The notes: generated by a model not told the origin, from the sequence alone. A stretch of 64,000 bases of DNA from Pedobacter antarcticus (GCF_900112985.1 NZ_FONS01000003.1:124001-188000), one strand, 5' to 3'. Shown: positions 44,092 to 53,884, counted from the first letter of the stretch. A program made the numbers and translations.

Positions 44092-45012
44092 TCAGTCCAT
44101 TCCTAGTTCTTTATATAATCGATCAAAAATCCCCAGATTGTTTCTGGAAACCGGAACTGTTTCTTCCGTTCCCTGAAAAGATAGCAGATATCCTTGTGAA
44201 TTACCCGCCACATGATTTACCTGCCCGATATTGATCAGGTAAGTCCGATGACATCTGATCAGATTACCAATACCAGAAATTTGTAACTCAAACTGTTTTA
44301 ACGAAATCCTTTTGAGCTCCTTTTTTAACCCGTCACTATTTCGCGTAGTTATTTCAATATAATTTCCTTCAGCACGAGCGAACAAAAACGCCGAAGGGTT
44401 GAAGTTGAAATCATCCATTCTAACATGCGCTTTGATAAAAACTACATCGGGCTGCACCTGTATATCATTTTCTTCGATCCCCTGAAGATTATACTCTTGC
44501 TTCCGGTTTTCCTGCGACCTGAAATAATAATTTGCAAAAAGGAAATACGAACTGAACAGACCACCGGCCAGATAGGTATTTCTAATTTCTTCCCATAAAT
44601 ACCGCAAAGACCAGTTATCTGGATTATTATAAATCAAATCTCTTAACAAGAAGCTCACCACTCCGATAATCAAGAAAATACTGGCCAGAGAAAAAAACAG
44701 ATGGAAAGTTATCTGTCCATTGTCTAGTAATTCTTCATTTTTAACATACCCAACTATCTTAAAATAACCTATAAATATAAGAGCCGGGGATACAGCATGC
44801 ACTAAACAGGTAAACAGATATGAATATTTAAGTTCCGCTTCATTAACAACAAAAGGTTTAAAAAGGAAAAGGAACAGCAAGGTTACTGAAAATAATAAAC
44901 CAGCCATTTTCGCAGTTTTATTCAGCTGGTAAATATCATACAGATACATCTGTTTACCCAACCCTGTTATATACTGCATTTTAGTATTCCGCCCCTCGTT
45001 ATATTTAGTCAT
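44092..45012 (-). CDS. Membrane-anchored LytTR transcriptional regulator
   Basis: About four hydrophobic helices (residues about 38-55, 65-88, 100-122 and 145-165) are followed by a linker and a C-terminal LytTR DNA-binding domain (about 205-300: FLFARAEGNYIEI, IRCHRTYLINIGQV, GTEETVPVSRNNL). There is no receiver or kinase domain, so it is a one-component membrane regulator, a layout common in Bacteroidota. The first ATG at 45012 is used; an ATG at residue 12 is another possible start. Targets are unknown. The neighbouring acyltransferase gene, 86 bp downstream, may be cotranscribed. Confidence 0.88.
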   Translation of the reverse strand: MTKYNEGRNTKMQYITGLGKQMYLYDIYQLNKTAKMAGLLFSVTLLFLFLFKPFVVNEAELKYSYLFTCLVHAVSPALIFIGYFKIVGYVKNEELLDNGQITFHLFFSLASIFLIIGVVSFLLRDLIYNNPDNWSLRYLWEEIRNTYLAGGLFSSYFLFANYYFRSQENRKQEYNLQGIEENDIQVQPDVVFIKAHVRMDDFNFNPSAFLFARAEGNYIEITTRNSDGLKKELKRISLKQFELQISGIGNLIRCHRTYLINIGQVNHVAGNSQGYLLSFQGTEETVPVSRNNLGIFDRLYKELGMD

Positions 45013-45041
45013 ATATATAGGTCAAATAACTAACTACAAAC

Positions 45042-45542
45042 CTAATCGTCGGCTATTACTTTCTGAAAAGCATCTCTGGGAGTTCCATCGCTTACATATA
45101 TAATTCCGCAGTAAGCAAAGCCACTGTTCTTCAGGAAATTTTGCATTGGAATATTATCGTGATTGGTATCAACTCTGACATTATTGATGCGGCTAAAAGC
45201 AAATTCGAATGCTTTTCTTGCAATCCCTTTTACCGTGCCTGATGAGGCCAACCTATGTATAACACCATATGGCGCATTATTGAGCCAGTCGCCTCCTTCA
45301 ATTACTTTATAGTTTGGATCGGGATCACTTCCCATTATAAAACAAAAGTAACCTGCAATTTCTGCATCTTCTACACACACAAAAGCGTGTTGATTAAGAA
45401 TATCTGCTTCTATAATTTCCCTTGACGGGTAGCCATTGATCCATTGCGTTTGATTACCATTCTCTCGCATGATACTTTTCGCCTGGTCAATAATGAACAT
45501 AATCTGACTAATATCTTCTAATCGGGCGGCAATAATCTCCAT
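45042..45542 (-). CDS. GNAT family N-acetyltransferase
   Basis: A 166-residue single-domain acetyl-CoA-dependent transferase. It opens with IIAARLEDISQIMFIIDQAK, typical of GNAT strand 1/helix 1. The core VIHRLASSGTVKGIARKAFEFAF is a motif-A variant close to the YPL071C-like/MnaT-like group in which Arg/Gly-x-Gly/Ala residues hold the CoA pyrophosphate, and VRVDTNHDNIPMQNFLKNSGFAYCGIIYV is the usual motif B. The acceptor is unknown. It lies 30 bp upstream of the LytTR gene on the same strand and may be cotranscribed with it. Confidence 0.85.
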   Translation of the reverse strand: MEIIAARLEDISQIMFIIDQAKSIMRENGNQTQWINGYPSREIIEADILNQHAFVCVEDAEIAGYFCFIMGSDPDPNYKVIEGGDWLNNAPYGVIHRLASSGTVKGIARKAFEFAFSRINNVRVDTNHDNIPMQNFLKNSGFAYCGIIYVSDGTPRDAFQKVIADD

Positions 45543-45672
45543 CGTAAATTTTAAATAAGTTCATAATTAACTTCCAGGGTGAAATTACCACTTTAGCCCG
45601 GAATTATACAAATTATAAGTAACTCAATATCGTTTACGTATGGGCTATACTGGCAAGAAAATCATTAAAATG

Positions 45673-48330
45673 TTAGAAGTTAAATGTCGACTTGATCATC
45701 ATGACCCTTCCTGGAATACGATAGCTGGATAAGGTCAACGCATTCGGAGAAAAATCAATGGTTTCAAACTTTTTAATATTAGCCAGATTAGTGACACTAA
45801 ATTCCAGATTTGTCTTAAATTTCACAAAAACGTACCGTAAATTAAAATCTGTAAATAGATAGCTTAAATCTAACTGACCAGCTTGCCGGGTAAACCGGTG
45901 TTCGCCAGATAAAGAGATAAATAAGCTTTTAAATGCAGTAGCCGTTAAGGTCGATTTTTGATTGAACTGTTTAGGGTTTATTCTTATCTGGGCATTATTT
46001 CCACCAACATTATTGATGGCGGAATAGTTTCCCTTGTAAGACCAATTTATAAAACTCATTAACCTGGATTCAATACCTAAGCTATAAGATATAGCTGAAG
46101 TATTAAAAGGTTCAAATACACCATTTTGCATCTGTTTAAAATTATTTAGACTGTAATTTACCGACCCGTTTACCGTACTTCTGATATCGAACAAATACTT
46201 GCTTCCGTTTAACTCAAAAGACCATGCATTACTTTGGTTCTTTACCGGCAATACTATTTTCTTTTGCAGATTATCAGCTAAAATATAGGAAGAAATGGTA
46301 TTAAATATCGTGTGCTCATAGCTGGCAGAAATGCCAAACATGAACATTTGTAAAGGTTTTTTAAATTTAAATGCTGCACCCGCGTGATGTTTTTTTTGTT
46401 CGGACACAGGTGCGTCATTAGCAAAAATTGACCTGTAGTTTTTTAAGATACCGCCCTTGTAAACGTCATCTATTCCGCCGAATTTATTGTTAAAACTATA
46501 ATCAGCAGAGACATAATTTTCCAATCCAAGCTTATAGTCCAGGTTTAGTGAAGGATTTACAAATACCCTGTTTAAAGATCTATCCAACCCTTTATCCGAG
46601 TCATTAAAACGAATACTATTATATCCAACAGGTAGATTAAGCGCCGCTTTTAACTTCTGCCCGCTATATTCGTAACTAGCTTCAGTATATATTTTCAATT
46701 TAAGCCAGTGTAAGTCATTGTTCATGTTTTTCACCGGCTCGTCTGCTCCGTCATTCTGAATACTGTATAAATCTGAAGTAAACTGTTGATTTTGAACGTT
46801 GAATCCCGTTTTATAATACTGGGTGAACCTTCCCCTAACTACACCATAGGATAAATGATTATCAGTAAAAAGTGTCGGTATTCTCAACTGTTGATTTAAT
46901 CCGGCATAGGGCAGTCCACTATTTAAAATCGAGTCATTTACCCCAGGTCTTATTTTAAGAGATTCTGGCTGCATAGTACTATTCAGATAAGAGTAAAAGT
47001 TGAGCGTGTTTGACGATTTAAGCTTTTTTCTATAGTTCAGTTCATTTGAAATATCCAACATCTTCTGTCTAAGTACCTGATCTGCGTAAACATTATTAAT
47101 ATTTATACCTGAATTTATTTTTTTAGGTTCATAACTCAGAATCATACTATTACTTAAGAAATAATTATCAGTATTACCTGTAATGTTTAGATCTGCATAT
47201 AATTTCTGCTGAATAACTTTGCTTTGCTGAACTTCTCCATAGCTGACAGTCTGCCCGTTATTCAAATAAGTATCTGATGAAGTACGTACATTCTGGTGTT
47301 CCTGATGATATAGGTAAGAGAAATTGACTTTAGCATCAAGATCCTTATTGATCTTATAAAAATTGTTCAGGTTTATCAATTCCGATTTATTGAATAAGTA
47401 CCTGCTTTGCGGCAGCGGAGGATTACCCCCGGTCCCTGTTGAGAGAAAATTTGAGTGTTTATTATTCTCATTTCCATGGTTATTCCTATTATGCGCGGTA
47501 ATCTCAATACCGGGGTCCGCTCCTATATTATTTCCAGTAAGATTATAAATGAATTTCAGTTTTTCGCCAAACGACATAGCCGTAAAGTTTCCATCAACCT
47601 TTTTTGGAGTACCAATACCTAAGCCAGCCTCTTTTATAATATCCAGCTTTGCTTCGTCCTTAATGACTAAATTAATGGCCACATCCCGGCTTATGTTATT
47701 TTTACGGAGCAGTTTAACGGGTTGATCCTTTTCTATCACCTGAACTTTAGCCACAGCTCCATGCGGAATTTTTGTCCCGACATTATATCTGTCGTTTAAC
47801 ATATTATCGCCATCTATATATAAATTAGAAATGCCTTTTCCATTAAATTTTATCTTACCGTCGTCCTCGATCTGCATACCTGGTAACTTCTTTAGCACAT
47901 CTGCAATTGTTCGGTCTTGTGCACTGCTAAAATCTGCCGTTATATAGTTGAGGGTATCTCCATTAATTACTAATACAGGCCTGTTTTTAATTTCTACTGT
48001 TTCGAGGTTAATTTCACGCTCTAGCAAAACGAACTCATAATCTTTATCCGGGCCTTTAGCTATTGTAATGGTCTTTTTCTCATAGCCGATTGCACTTGCA
48101 GTTAGAAATACATTGTCGTCGAGCTCAGGCATTGTTAAACTGAATAGTCCCTTTTCTGTTGAAAAACCAAAACTTAAAATGCTATCATCTTTCAATTTTA
48201 AAGTGACTGTTACCGCAGCAATGGGCTCACCTTTAATATCGATAATTTTTCCTTTTATCTGCTTCTGCCCAAAAACAGATAAAAGGGGTCCCAGTAGTAA
48301 TAATACAGTTAACAAACATTGCTTATTCAT
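45673..48330 (-). CDS. TonB-dependent outer-membrane receptor (carboxypeptidase-like N-domain)
   Basis: Outer-membrane barrel protein of 885 residues. A signal peptide (VFGQ, about residue 22) is followed by a CarboxypepD-reg-like beta domain (about 25-105) and a plug-like region containing LPGMQIEDDGKIKFNGKGISNLYIDG (about 150-175). The rest is barrel strands ending in aromatic Phe. It lacks the SusC-specific VVVGYG motif and has no SusD partner. It is translationally coupled (ATGA) to the GLPGLI-family gene just upstream. The ligand is unknown; the pair recurs in Bacteroidota and may serve peptide, metal or export-related functions. Confidence 0.87.
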   Translation of the reverse strand: MNKQCLLTVLLLLGPLLSVFGQKQIKGKIIDIKGEPIAAVTVTLKLKDDSILSFGFSTEKGLFSLTMPELDDNVFLTASAIGYEKKTITIAKGPDKDYEFVLLEREINLETVEIKNRPVLVINGDTLNYITADFSSAQDRTIADVLKKLPGMQIEDDGKIKFNGKGISNLYIDGDNMLNDRYNVGTKIPHGAVAKVQVIEKDQPVKLLRKNNISRDVAINLVIKDEAKLDIIKEAGLGIGTPKKVDGNFTAMSFGEKLKFIYNLTGNNIGADPGIEITAHNRNNHGNENNKHSNFLSTGTGGNPPLPQSRYLFNKSELINLNNFYKINKDLDAKVNFSYLYHQEHQNVRTSSDTYLNNGQTVSYGEVQQSKVIQQKLYADLNITGNTDNYFLSNSMILSYEPKKINSGININNVYADQVLRQKMLDISNELNYRKKLKSSNTLNFYSYLNSTMQPESLKIRPGVNDSILNSGLPYAGLNQQLRIPTLFTDNHLSYGVVRGRFTQYYKTGFNVQNQQFTSDLYSIQNDGADEPVKNMNNDLHWLKLKIYTEASYEYSGQKLKAALNLPVGYNSIRFNDSDKGLDRSLNRVFVNPSLNLDYKLGLENYVSADYSFNNKFGGIDDVYKGGILKNYRSIFANDAPVSEQKKHHAGAAFKFKKPLQMFMFGISASYEHTIFNTISSYILADNLQKKIVLPVKNQSNAWSFELNGSKYLFDIRSTVNGSVNYSLNNFKQMQNGVFEPFNTSAISYSLGIESRLMSFINWSYKGNYSAINNVGGNNAQIRINPKQFNQKSTLTATAFKSLFISLSGEHRFTRQAGQLDLSYLFTDFNLRYVFVKFKTNLEFSVTNLANIKKFETIDFSPNALTLSSYRIPGRVMMIKSTFNF

Positions 48331-49265
48331 TTATTCTCAGGTCTCTCAATTGGATTGTTTTCCTGAGTTCCAATAGTGAAACCGCTGTTCAGAGATACCG
48401 TTGACATAGCTATTCTGCCAGAAATGAGAGGTGCGGCATCCATTTGAGACTTAAAAAAACCTTCTGGATCTCTCTCCATTGCTTTTTTAAGTTTATTTAT
48501 TCCTGACACGTCCGTTCTTATGATGTTTTCTGGAAGTCTGATCTCACCTCCCTGATAAGAATTCATATCGTTAATACAATTCTGAATTTCCAGCTGCATT
48601 CCGGCAGTTTCTGAGTTAATTTTATCTATTCCGGCAAATTTGAATTGCACCTCTCTACTGTCATCATAGGCTTCTAGAATTAATCCTGGAAGTCCATTAA
48701 GCTTCCAGGGACCGCTTTGAAAAGGTATTTCCTCTGCATACCAGGCAGTCCAATTTCTCCCCTTAAAGTACGCTGTTGCTTTCCGGCAAACTATACCAGA
48801 AAAGCTAATTGTGTCATTGGAAGTTTTCCAATTAATCTCCGGCGCGTCTTCTTCTACAAGATATGACCTACCCAATTGCTCTTTTGTATAGAATTTATGC
48901 GTTTTTGAAAAGAAATAATAATCAGTTAAGGTAGGCATAGCAATACTTTCGAAACTACCGCCAGCAGTTGCAGATACGGTAGACCGTACAGTTGAACTAA
49001 CAGACATAAAGGTGCCTTGCCGGGCGGTCGACTTAGACTTCATCCGTTTTATTTCGCCTGCCTGAGCAACGTTAAATGCGCTCGTATAGAGTGATGAATT
49101 TCTACCGATCATAAGTAGCATTTCTTCAATATGTACCTGATCTCTTTTAGTCGTATCCCGAAGGTGACTGAAACTGTAAGTCACTCTTGCCAGCACCTTA
49201 TCGGTAGTTTGGGCATAACAGGACATGGTTGCTGCTATAATTATGCAGAATAAAAAATGTTTCAT
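48327..49265 (-). CDS. GLPGLI family secreted protein
   Basis: Carries the name-giving motif GLPGLI within KLNGLPGLILEAYDD (about residue 200) and a signal peptide ending SCYAQ. The ATG at 49265 is preferred over a GTG 21 bases upstream. The family is restricted to Bacteroidota, is predicted to be periplasmic, and as far as I know has no settled function. The 4-bp overlap with the following TonB-dependent receptor gene indicates coupled synthesis, so it probably works with that receptor as a periplasmic partner. About 312 residues is on the long side for the family (often 230-290). Confidence 0.88.
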   Translation of the reverse strand: MKHFLFCIIIAATMSCYAQTTDKVLARVTYSFSHLRDTTKRDQVHIEEMLLMIGRNSSLYTSAFNVAQAGEIKRMKSKSTARQGTFMSVSSTVRSTVSATAGGSFESIAMPTLTDYYFFSKTHKFYTKEQLGRSYLVEEDAPEINWKTSNDTISFSGIVCRKATAYFKGRNWTAWYAEEIPFQSGPWKLNGLPGLILEAYDDSREVQFKFAGIDKINSETAGMQLEIQNCINDMNSYQGGEIRLPENIIRTDVSGINKLKKAMERDPEGFFKSQMDAAPLISGRIAMSTVSLNSGFTIGTQENNPIERPENK

Positions 49266-49490
49266 TGGGTTTGTAGTTTGGTCCACTCAGCTACCATTAG
49301 CTAAGTCGTCTTTACCCAAATGTATCGATGTAAATCCTGTTAAAACGGCACTTTAACCCTCATTAACAAATTGTCGCTTTGATTTACACTTCGTAACATT
49401 CATTTACACTACCGAGCTGTAAACAAAGAAATTACACAGGAAATACCTCCATAAATTAAAAAAAACCAGGATTACCGGATAAATAAAAAA

Positions 49491-49508
49491 GGCATCTTTT
49501 CAGATGCC
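49491..49508 (-). terminator. Intrinsic terminator of the unknown secreted protein gene
   Basis: GGCATCT-TTTC-AGATGCC, a 7-bp stem and 4-nt loop, followed on the minus strand by TTTTTTATTTA. It lies 28 bp past the stop codon of the gene ending at 49536. Confidence 0.85.
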
Positions 49509-49535
49509 CTTCAATAATATTATTTAATTTAAGAA

Positions 49536-50273
49536 TCAAAATTTAATCTGTAGTCCTGTTGAAATTAGTTTGTCATTCTCGTAATATTCAAAATACCATT
49601 TCCCGTCTTTTTTTAGCACGACGCCTTTGTTATGTCCATTGTCGGCAATAAAACAATCCGGTATAGAAGTTTTAAAGAGAGTCAGCACTTTTTTTGGTGT
49701 GGTATCTATCAACTGAAAACCATTTTCTGTTATCTGAGCATATAATGTTTCTGAGGGTCCGGTACTATCATCTGCTTCTGCAGCCCGATCTTTTAAAACT
49801 ACAACAGCATCGGGTACTTTTACGCTCGCAACCTTGCTAACTTCACCTATGAAAGTATAAGGAACATCATTTAACGAAATAAAGGCTTTTTTTAAAGCAT
49901 CATTGTAAGAAGTTTTAAAATCCTTTTCCCTGCTTTTTCCCTCCATACCCTTAAAAACCACATTACCCTGGCAGTCTTTTAAGATCAGTGTAAGTGTTGT
50001 CGTAAACATTCCTTTTTTCTCGATAATATCGGCGATCATTGCCTTACATCTATCATTAGCTATCTCAGCCGGTAAATTTTTATCATCAAAATAAGCCATA
50101 AACCCCTTGTCTCCCAGCAAGTCCTTAGTCAGGTTATTTAGACCATACTGATCAACCTCTTTAGAAAAGCTGTACTGCTCCGGCACCAATACATATTCGT
50201 AGTTGTTGATCGTATTCTGAGCATATCCCGATAATGTCGCGAATAATAGCAGTAGTAAAGGATATCTTTTCAT
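49536..50273 (-). CDS. Secreted protein of unknown function
   Basis: A signal peptide ends at SGYAQ (about residue 19). The body is mixed alpha/beta: NNYEYVLVPEQYSFSKEVDQYGLNNLTKDLL at the start resembles DUF4468-like or lipid-binding periplasmic proteins of Bacteroidota, and a C-terminal beta part ends KDGKWYFEYYENDKLISTGLQIKF. I recognise no catalytic motif. It is monocistronic, with its own terminator 28 bp after the stop codon. The 245-residue length and style are those of conserved hypothetical proteins common in this phylum. Confidence 0.7.
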   Translation of the reverse strand: MKRYPLLLLLFATLSGYAQNTINNYEYVLVPEQYSFSKEVDQYGLNNLTKDLLGDKGFMAYFDDKNLPAEIANDRCKAMIADIIEKKGMFTTTLTLILKDCQGNVVFKGMEGKSREKDFKTSYNDALKKAFISLNDVPYTFIGEVSKVASVKVPDAVVVLKDRAAEADDSTGPSETLYAQITENGFQLIDTTPKKVLTLFKTSIPDCFIADNGHNKGVVLKKDGKWYFEYYENDKLISTGLQIKF

Positions 50274-50304
50274 AATATAAAAATTCTGCGATTATAACGA
50301 TTTT

Positions 50305-50796
50305 TTACAAGAAGGTTCCAAACCTCTCAAAATGACAAGTATACCCATTTGGCTGTTTTACAAGGTAATCTTGATGTTCATCTTCAGCGGGCCAAAATTT
50401 AGTAAAAGGCTCTAGCGTAGTTACCACTTTGCCTGGCCAACGTCCCGATTGATCAACTATGTCGATAACCTGCTGCGCTTCATTTCTTTCTTGTTCATCT
50501 TGAATAAATAATGCAGACCGATAACTGGAACCCCTGTCGTTCCCTTGCCTGTCTACAGTGCTGGGGTCATGAACTCTGAAAAAATAATCTAATAGTTCCT
50601 TGTACGACGTTTCATTAGCATCGTATGTGATCTCGAGACCTTCGGCATGACCGGGATGGTTCCTATAAGTAGGATTTTCATTTGATCCCCCTAAATAACC
50701 AACTTCAGTGTCTTTTACACCGGGACGTACTCGAAAAAGGTCTTCCATTCCCCAGAAACATCCACCGGCTATGTATGATTTTTTTAAATTTTCCAT
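50305..50796 (-). CDS. msrA: Peptide-methionine (S)-S-oxide reductase
   Basis: Repairs oxidised methionine in proteins. Catalytic Cys13 lies in the canonical [11 protein letters not shown], and [36 protein letters not shown] and YRSALF, all core MsrA blocks, follow in order. At 163 residues it is a cytoplasmic minimal form that lacks the C-terminal extension with recycling cysteines found in E. coli MsrA. It lies 31 bp upstream of the unknown secreted protein gene on the same strand. Confidence 0.95.
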   Translation of the reverse strand: MENLKKSYIAGGCFWGMEDLFRVRPGVKDTEVGYLGGSNENPTYRNHPGHAEGLEITYDANETSYKELLDYFFRVHDPSTVDRQGNDRGSSYRSALFIQDEQERNEAQQVIDIVDQSGRWPGKVVTTLEPFTKFWPAEDEHQDYLVKQPNGYTCHFERFGTFL

Positions 50797-50989
50797 AATT
50801 GACTGTGTTAGTTTAATACGCTGATACTATTTTATATTACAAATTTAATATAATCCAATCATTCCGTTACTGCTTTAATCAATATTGCAGCAATTCTTTC
50901 CTCCTGAAACTCATTTCTGATTATAATAATTTGAGATTGCTATTAATTATTCATCATTGCAAAAGCTAGCTGCAGTTCCTATCTGAGTT

Positions 50990-51676
50990 TTAGTTTTCAG
51001 GATTATTTTTAAAGTTTCTTAATGCCATTTCTCTAAAGACTGGCAACGGATTTGTTTCTAAATAACTAGATAAAACCTGTCCCTTATCTTCATTTGCGGC
51101 TTTAAAATAAGCGCTGTTAAATTGCTTCATATTCTTATGATTTCTATCGCGCTCTTCAGATAAAGAACTTACCTTATCTGCGAGTGAAGCTGACGGATCA
51201 GGCAAATAGCCCATCATCAATGCAATACTAGAAAAGACATCATTAAACTTATCGGAAACTTCGCGAGAATCGGAATAGTGTTTAATATACCATGCTAAGA
51301 TGCTTAATAGACTATCCCAATGGTCAGCATTTTTGTTCAGTAAATACCTTAAGGCAAAGGGCCTGACTTCATCTGTTCTCCCGATATCGGTACTAGTAAC
51401 TACCGCATGAGAGATTCTAGGGTAATATGTAAGGAGCATTTCATCTGAAAATTGTGATAACAATTCCAAATCAATCTCAAAAGACTTCTCAGGTAGACCG
51501 TTCACGACATAAATAAGGCTCATCAAACTTTTAGCTCTAATCTTAAAAGTTTCTATATCTGCATGCGCTTCATACATATCACAAAACGCCTGTATTTCTT
51601 CTAGATATTTCAAATCCAGCTTATTTGTCGCCGCCTTATAATAAAGCGTTTCAAATTCTTGATTAATTACATTCAT
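50990..51676 (-). CDS. Hypothetical protein, mostly helical
   Basis: A 228-residue protein with no signal peptide or membrane segment, rich in amphipathic helices with TPR-like spacing (for example YLEEIQAFCDMYEAHADIETFKIRAKSLMSLIYVV). I do not recognise a family or catalytic motif. A small 34-residue frame ends 7 bp upstream. Codon use and length argue that it is a real gene. Confidence 0.6.
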   Translation of the reverse strand: MNVINQEFETLYYKAATNKLDLKYLEEIQAFCDMYEAHADIETFKIRAKSLMSLIYVVNGLPEKSFEIDLELLSQFSDEMLLTYYPRISHAVVTSTDIGRTDEVRPFALRYLLNKNADHWDSLLSILAWYIKHYSDSREVSDKFNDVFSSIALMMGYLPDPSASLADKVSSLSEERDRNHKNMKQFNSAYFKAANEDKGQVLSSYLETNPLPVFREMALRNFKNNPEN

Positions 51677-51683
51677 AACTTAA

Positions 51684-51788
51684 TTACTCGCTGCCGTTAC
51701 ACTCCAAGCTTCCTAACTCAGTCAATTTGTTTAAGTAATTTTTCGCTTTCTTTTCAGCGTACAATTTTGAGTCTTCCAGATGTTTCAT
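51684..51788 (-). CDS. Possible 34-residue small protein
   Basis: A short frame (MKHLEDSKLYAEKKAKNYLN..., Lys/Leu-rich amphipathic helix) ends 7 bp before the start of the 228-residue hypothetical gene. Its position suggests a small upstream partner or leader. There is no homology support, and the C-terminal CNGSE is not distinctive. Confidence 0.3.
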   Translation of the reverse strand: MKHLEDSKLYAEKKAKNYLNKLTELGSLECNGSE

Positions 51789-51949
51789 TTTAGTAAACGG
51801 TTAAGTAAAAATAAAATCAACCAGCCGATCAGGCCTTCTAATATTTTTGTGTTTTACAACCTCATCCATGATAGCCTCTATTATTGCTAAGATAGTGATA
51901 CTATAAGTTGTCAACTCTTTTGAGATCCTTCCGTTTAATATTTACGGCC

Positions 51950-52420
51950 TTAATTTGCCAATTTCATGGAGTACTTGTCAATGCCCTTTCCAAAGCCGTC
52001 AGTGATAATATGTTCCGTGACAAATCCTAACTTTTCATAGAATCTAGCAGTATGTTGCGATGTTTCTATACAATAGGTTTTCCCAGGATATATCTTTTTT
52101 AACAAATTCAATCTATATTCAGTAAAATACTTTCCTATTCCTTTTCTATGGTGGTTAGAATGTACCATGCCCCAGGCCAGGCCAGCCTGATCAGATTTAA
52201 GATCAAGAAATATTCCTCCGCAGGCTAATAGCTCTTGATCATCAAATACAACATAATAATGTTTTTCGACATCGTTAACCAAATAATAGTCAAATAGCTT
52301 TAATTCTTCAGGATCAAAAAACTTTGGCGAATTACTTTTAAAGATTTCAATGCAATGCTCTTGAAAATCCGGAATATATTTAATTATGTGCATAGCCATA
52401 TGATCAGCGTTCATATACAT
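51950..52420 (-). CDS. GNAT family N-acetyltransferase
   Basis: A 156-residue single GNAT domain. Motif A is SNHHRKGIGKYFTEYRL (R/Q-x-x-G-x-G/A for CoA binding), with a preceding strand LAWGMVH, and motif B is CIETSQHTARFYEKLGFVTEHI. The N-terminal residues before IIKYIPDFQEHCIEIF look superfluous, so an internal ATG at 52393 may be the true start. The substrate is unknown; it most resembles small-molecule or antibiotic acetyltransferases. Confidence 0.85.
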   Translation of the reverse strand: MYMNADHMAMHIIKYIPDFQEHCIEIFKSNSPKFFDPEELKLFDYYLVNDVEKHYYVVFDDQELLACGGIFLDLKSDQAGLAWGMVHSNHHRKGIGKYFTEYRLNLLKKIYPGKTYCIETSQHTARFYEKLGFVTEHIITDGFGKGIDKYSMKLAN

Positions 52421-52800
52421 TTTCGATTATTTCCAGATCATTAGCCACTACTTTGCTAATCATACATTGCAAATTGCATTTATCCCCATTTTATTCCTTT
52501 TCTTTCTCCCATTTACGTATTCTCACCCATGCACTAATATAGGGGAAGGCTGTATGTTAATATATGGAAATGGAATAGAAAAAAACAACAATGTTAGATT
52601 TTTTCATTCCTTACTTACTTCAAAAATACAGGGTACTAAATGACTTTGGTAAGGAAATACACATTAAACTATGAAAATGGAAAACAGACTGATATAGGAC
52701 TGATGATGAGTATTCTTATCTGAATCATTTTTTTATGTGACAAAGGACATATTATCCTTTTTCTCATTTAAATAAATTTGCATTGAAATTATAAAACAGT
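52421..52800. other. Non-coding interval before the ArsR-like gene
   Basis: No convincing gene. It contains a TAAATTTG box (52773-52780) suited to be the -7 element of the following ArsR-like gene, an 8-bp inverted pair TTCCTTAC/GTAAGGAA (52607-52614 and 52649-52656), and a 27-codon frame at 52591-52674 without support. Confidence 0.5.
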
Positions 52801-52806
52801 GTGACG

Positions 52807-53010
52807 ATGACAAAAAATATAACTATCAAATCCGCGAAACCGTGTTATGACCATATTGGTGGTAAACTGGGTGAAATGTTGCTGAAAATGTTTATTGATG
52901 AGGACTGGCTACAAAAAACTGATCCAACAGATAAACATTTTTTCATTACCGAAAAAGGACAAACAGAATTCACTAAACTTGGGCTTGACCTCTCACAAAT
53001 TACATCATAA
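52807..53010 (+). CDS. ArsR-like winged-helix mini-protein
   Basis: About 67 residues from the ATG at 52807 (a GTG at 52801 is another start). CYDHIGGKLGEMLLKMFIDEDWL followed by FFITEKGQTEFTKLGLDL matches the C-terminal half of ArsR-family regulators of Bacteroidota, where the CYDHLAGxLG block is distinctive. The DNA-recognition half that normally precedes it is absent here, and no matching frame is visible upstream. It is either a stand-alone effector-binding fragment that is still expressed or a degraded gene. A promoter-like TAAATTTG stands 27 bp upstream. Confidence 0.6.
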   Translation: MTKNITIKSAKPCYDHIGGKLGEMLLKMFIDEDWLQKTDPTDKHFFITEKGQTEFTKLGLDLSQITS

Positions 53011-53138
53011 CCTGATGAACTTTATAAAAAACACGATTAAGTTATTAGAGGACACGGAGTTCGTACACACCATTTAACGACTTTGTGGAAAAGAAGTGGA
53101 TTTAATAAAAAGATGATGGAATTTAAAGCGTAGAGACA

Positions 53139-53663
53139 TTAAATATTACAATATTTCCGGTATTCAATAATATTGAGAAATGTGTTTTCATCTTTCGCTT
53201 TTTTATACTCTCCAAATATAGAAAAACCCAGCTTTTCAGGAATTCTCCTACTTGGTGCATTATCCTTATCAACAGGATAAATCAAATAGTTGAATTTCAA
53301 TTTTTCTTCTATAAAATTGATTAACCCATCGATAATTTCAGTCCCCAGTCCCCGACCATGCACATCTGATTTCAACCAAAGCCCTAGCTCTATAGAATCC
53401 TCTGTGATATTGTGAATCCCACAACATCCTAAAAAAACATCACTATCTTTTTGAATAGCAGCGAAAACAAAATCGGTACCATTAATTAAGCCTAGTTTAG
53501 CTTTGTCCAAAAAATCTTGAACTTCCCCCTCATTACCATTAGGTGTATAAGGCATATACCTAGTAATCTGAGGTGTAAACTCAATAAGAATCTCATCCTT
53601 ATATTTATCAGATACAGATATCAGGTTTAATCTTTTGGTTTCTATTTTTATCTGAGACCACAT
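53139..53663 (-). CDS. GNAT family N-acetyltransferase, RimJ/RimL type
   Basis: A 174-residue protein opening with KIETKRLNLISVSDKYKDEI (the typical ETxRLxLR pattern of the RimJ/RimL/SpeG branch). It continues through ELGLWLKSDVHGRGLGTEIIDGLINF (motif A, GRGLGTE) and NAPSRRIPEKLGFSIFGEYKKA (motif B). This branch acetylates protein N-termini, polyamines or amino-acid-like toxins. It is monocistronic. Confidence 0.9.
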   Translation of the reverse strand: MWSQIKIETKRLNLISVSDKYKDEILIEFTPQITRYMPYTPNGNEGEVQDFLDKAKLGLINGTDFVFAAIQKDSDVFLGCCGIHNITEDSIELGLWLKSDVHGRGLGTEIIDGLINFIEEKLKFNYLIYPVDKDNAPSRRIPEKLGFSIFGEYKKAKDENTFLNIIEYRKYCNI

Positions 53664-53884
53664 AGGTTATTATATTGAACGAATATATGCCTTTAAATCT
53701 CTATATGGTAATTCCAGAACTACAGGCTTCAAACACGATAAAAAACGGATCTAATGCTGCAATTAAAGCCGTCTTTGCTATAAATGCTGAGGTTCCGTCA
53801 GCGAAACCAGCAGAGCCAGATCAATTCATAGAATGGCAGTTGCCATTGGCAGATTTATTTAACTCTTGGAGGAATAACAAGAAA

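Noticed and set aside
52591..52674. 27-codon frame MLDFFIPYLLQKYRVLNDFG..., slightly like the N-terminus of some transposases
   Set aside because: Too short, and the resemblance is weak; no inverted-repeat ends or further transposase pieces nearby.
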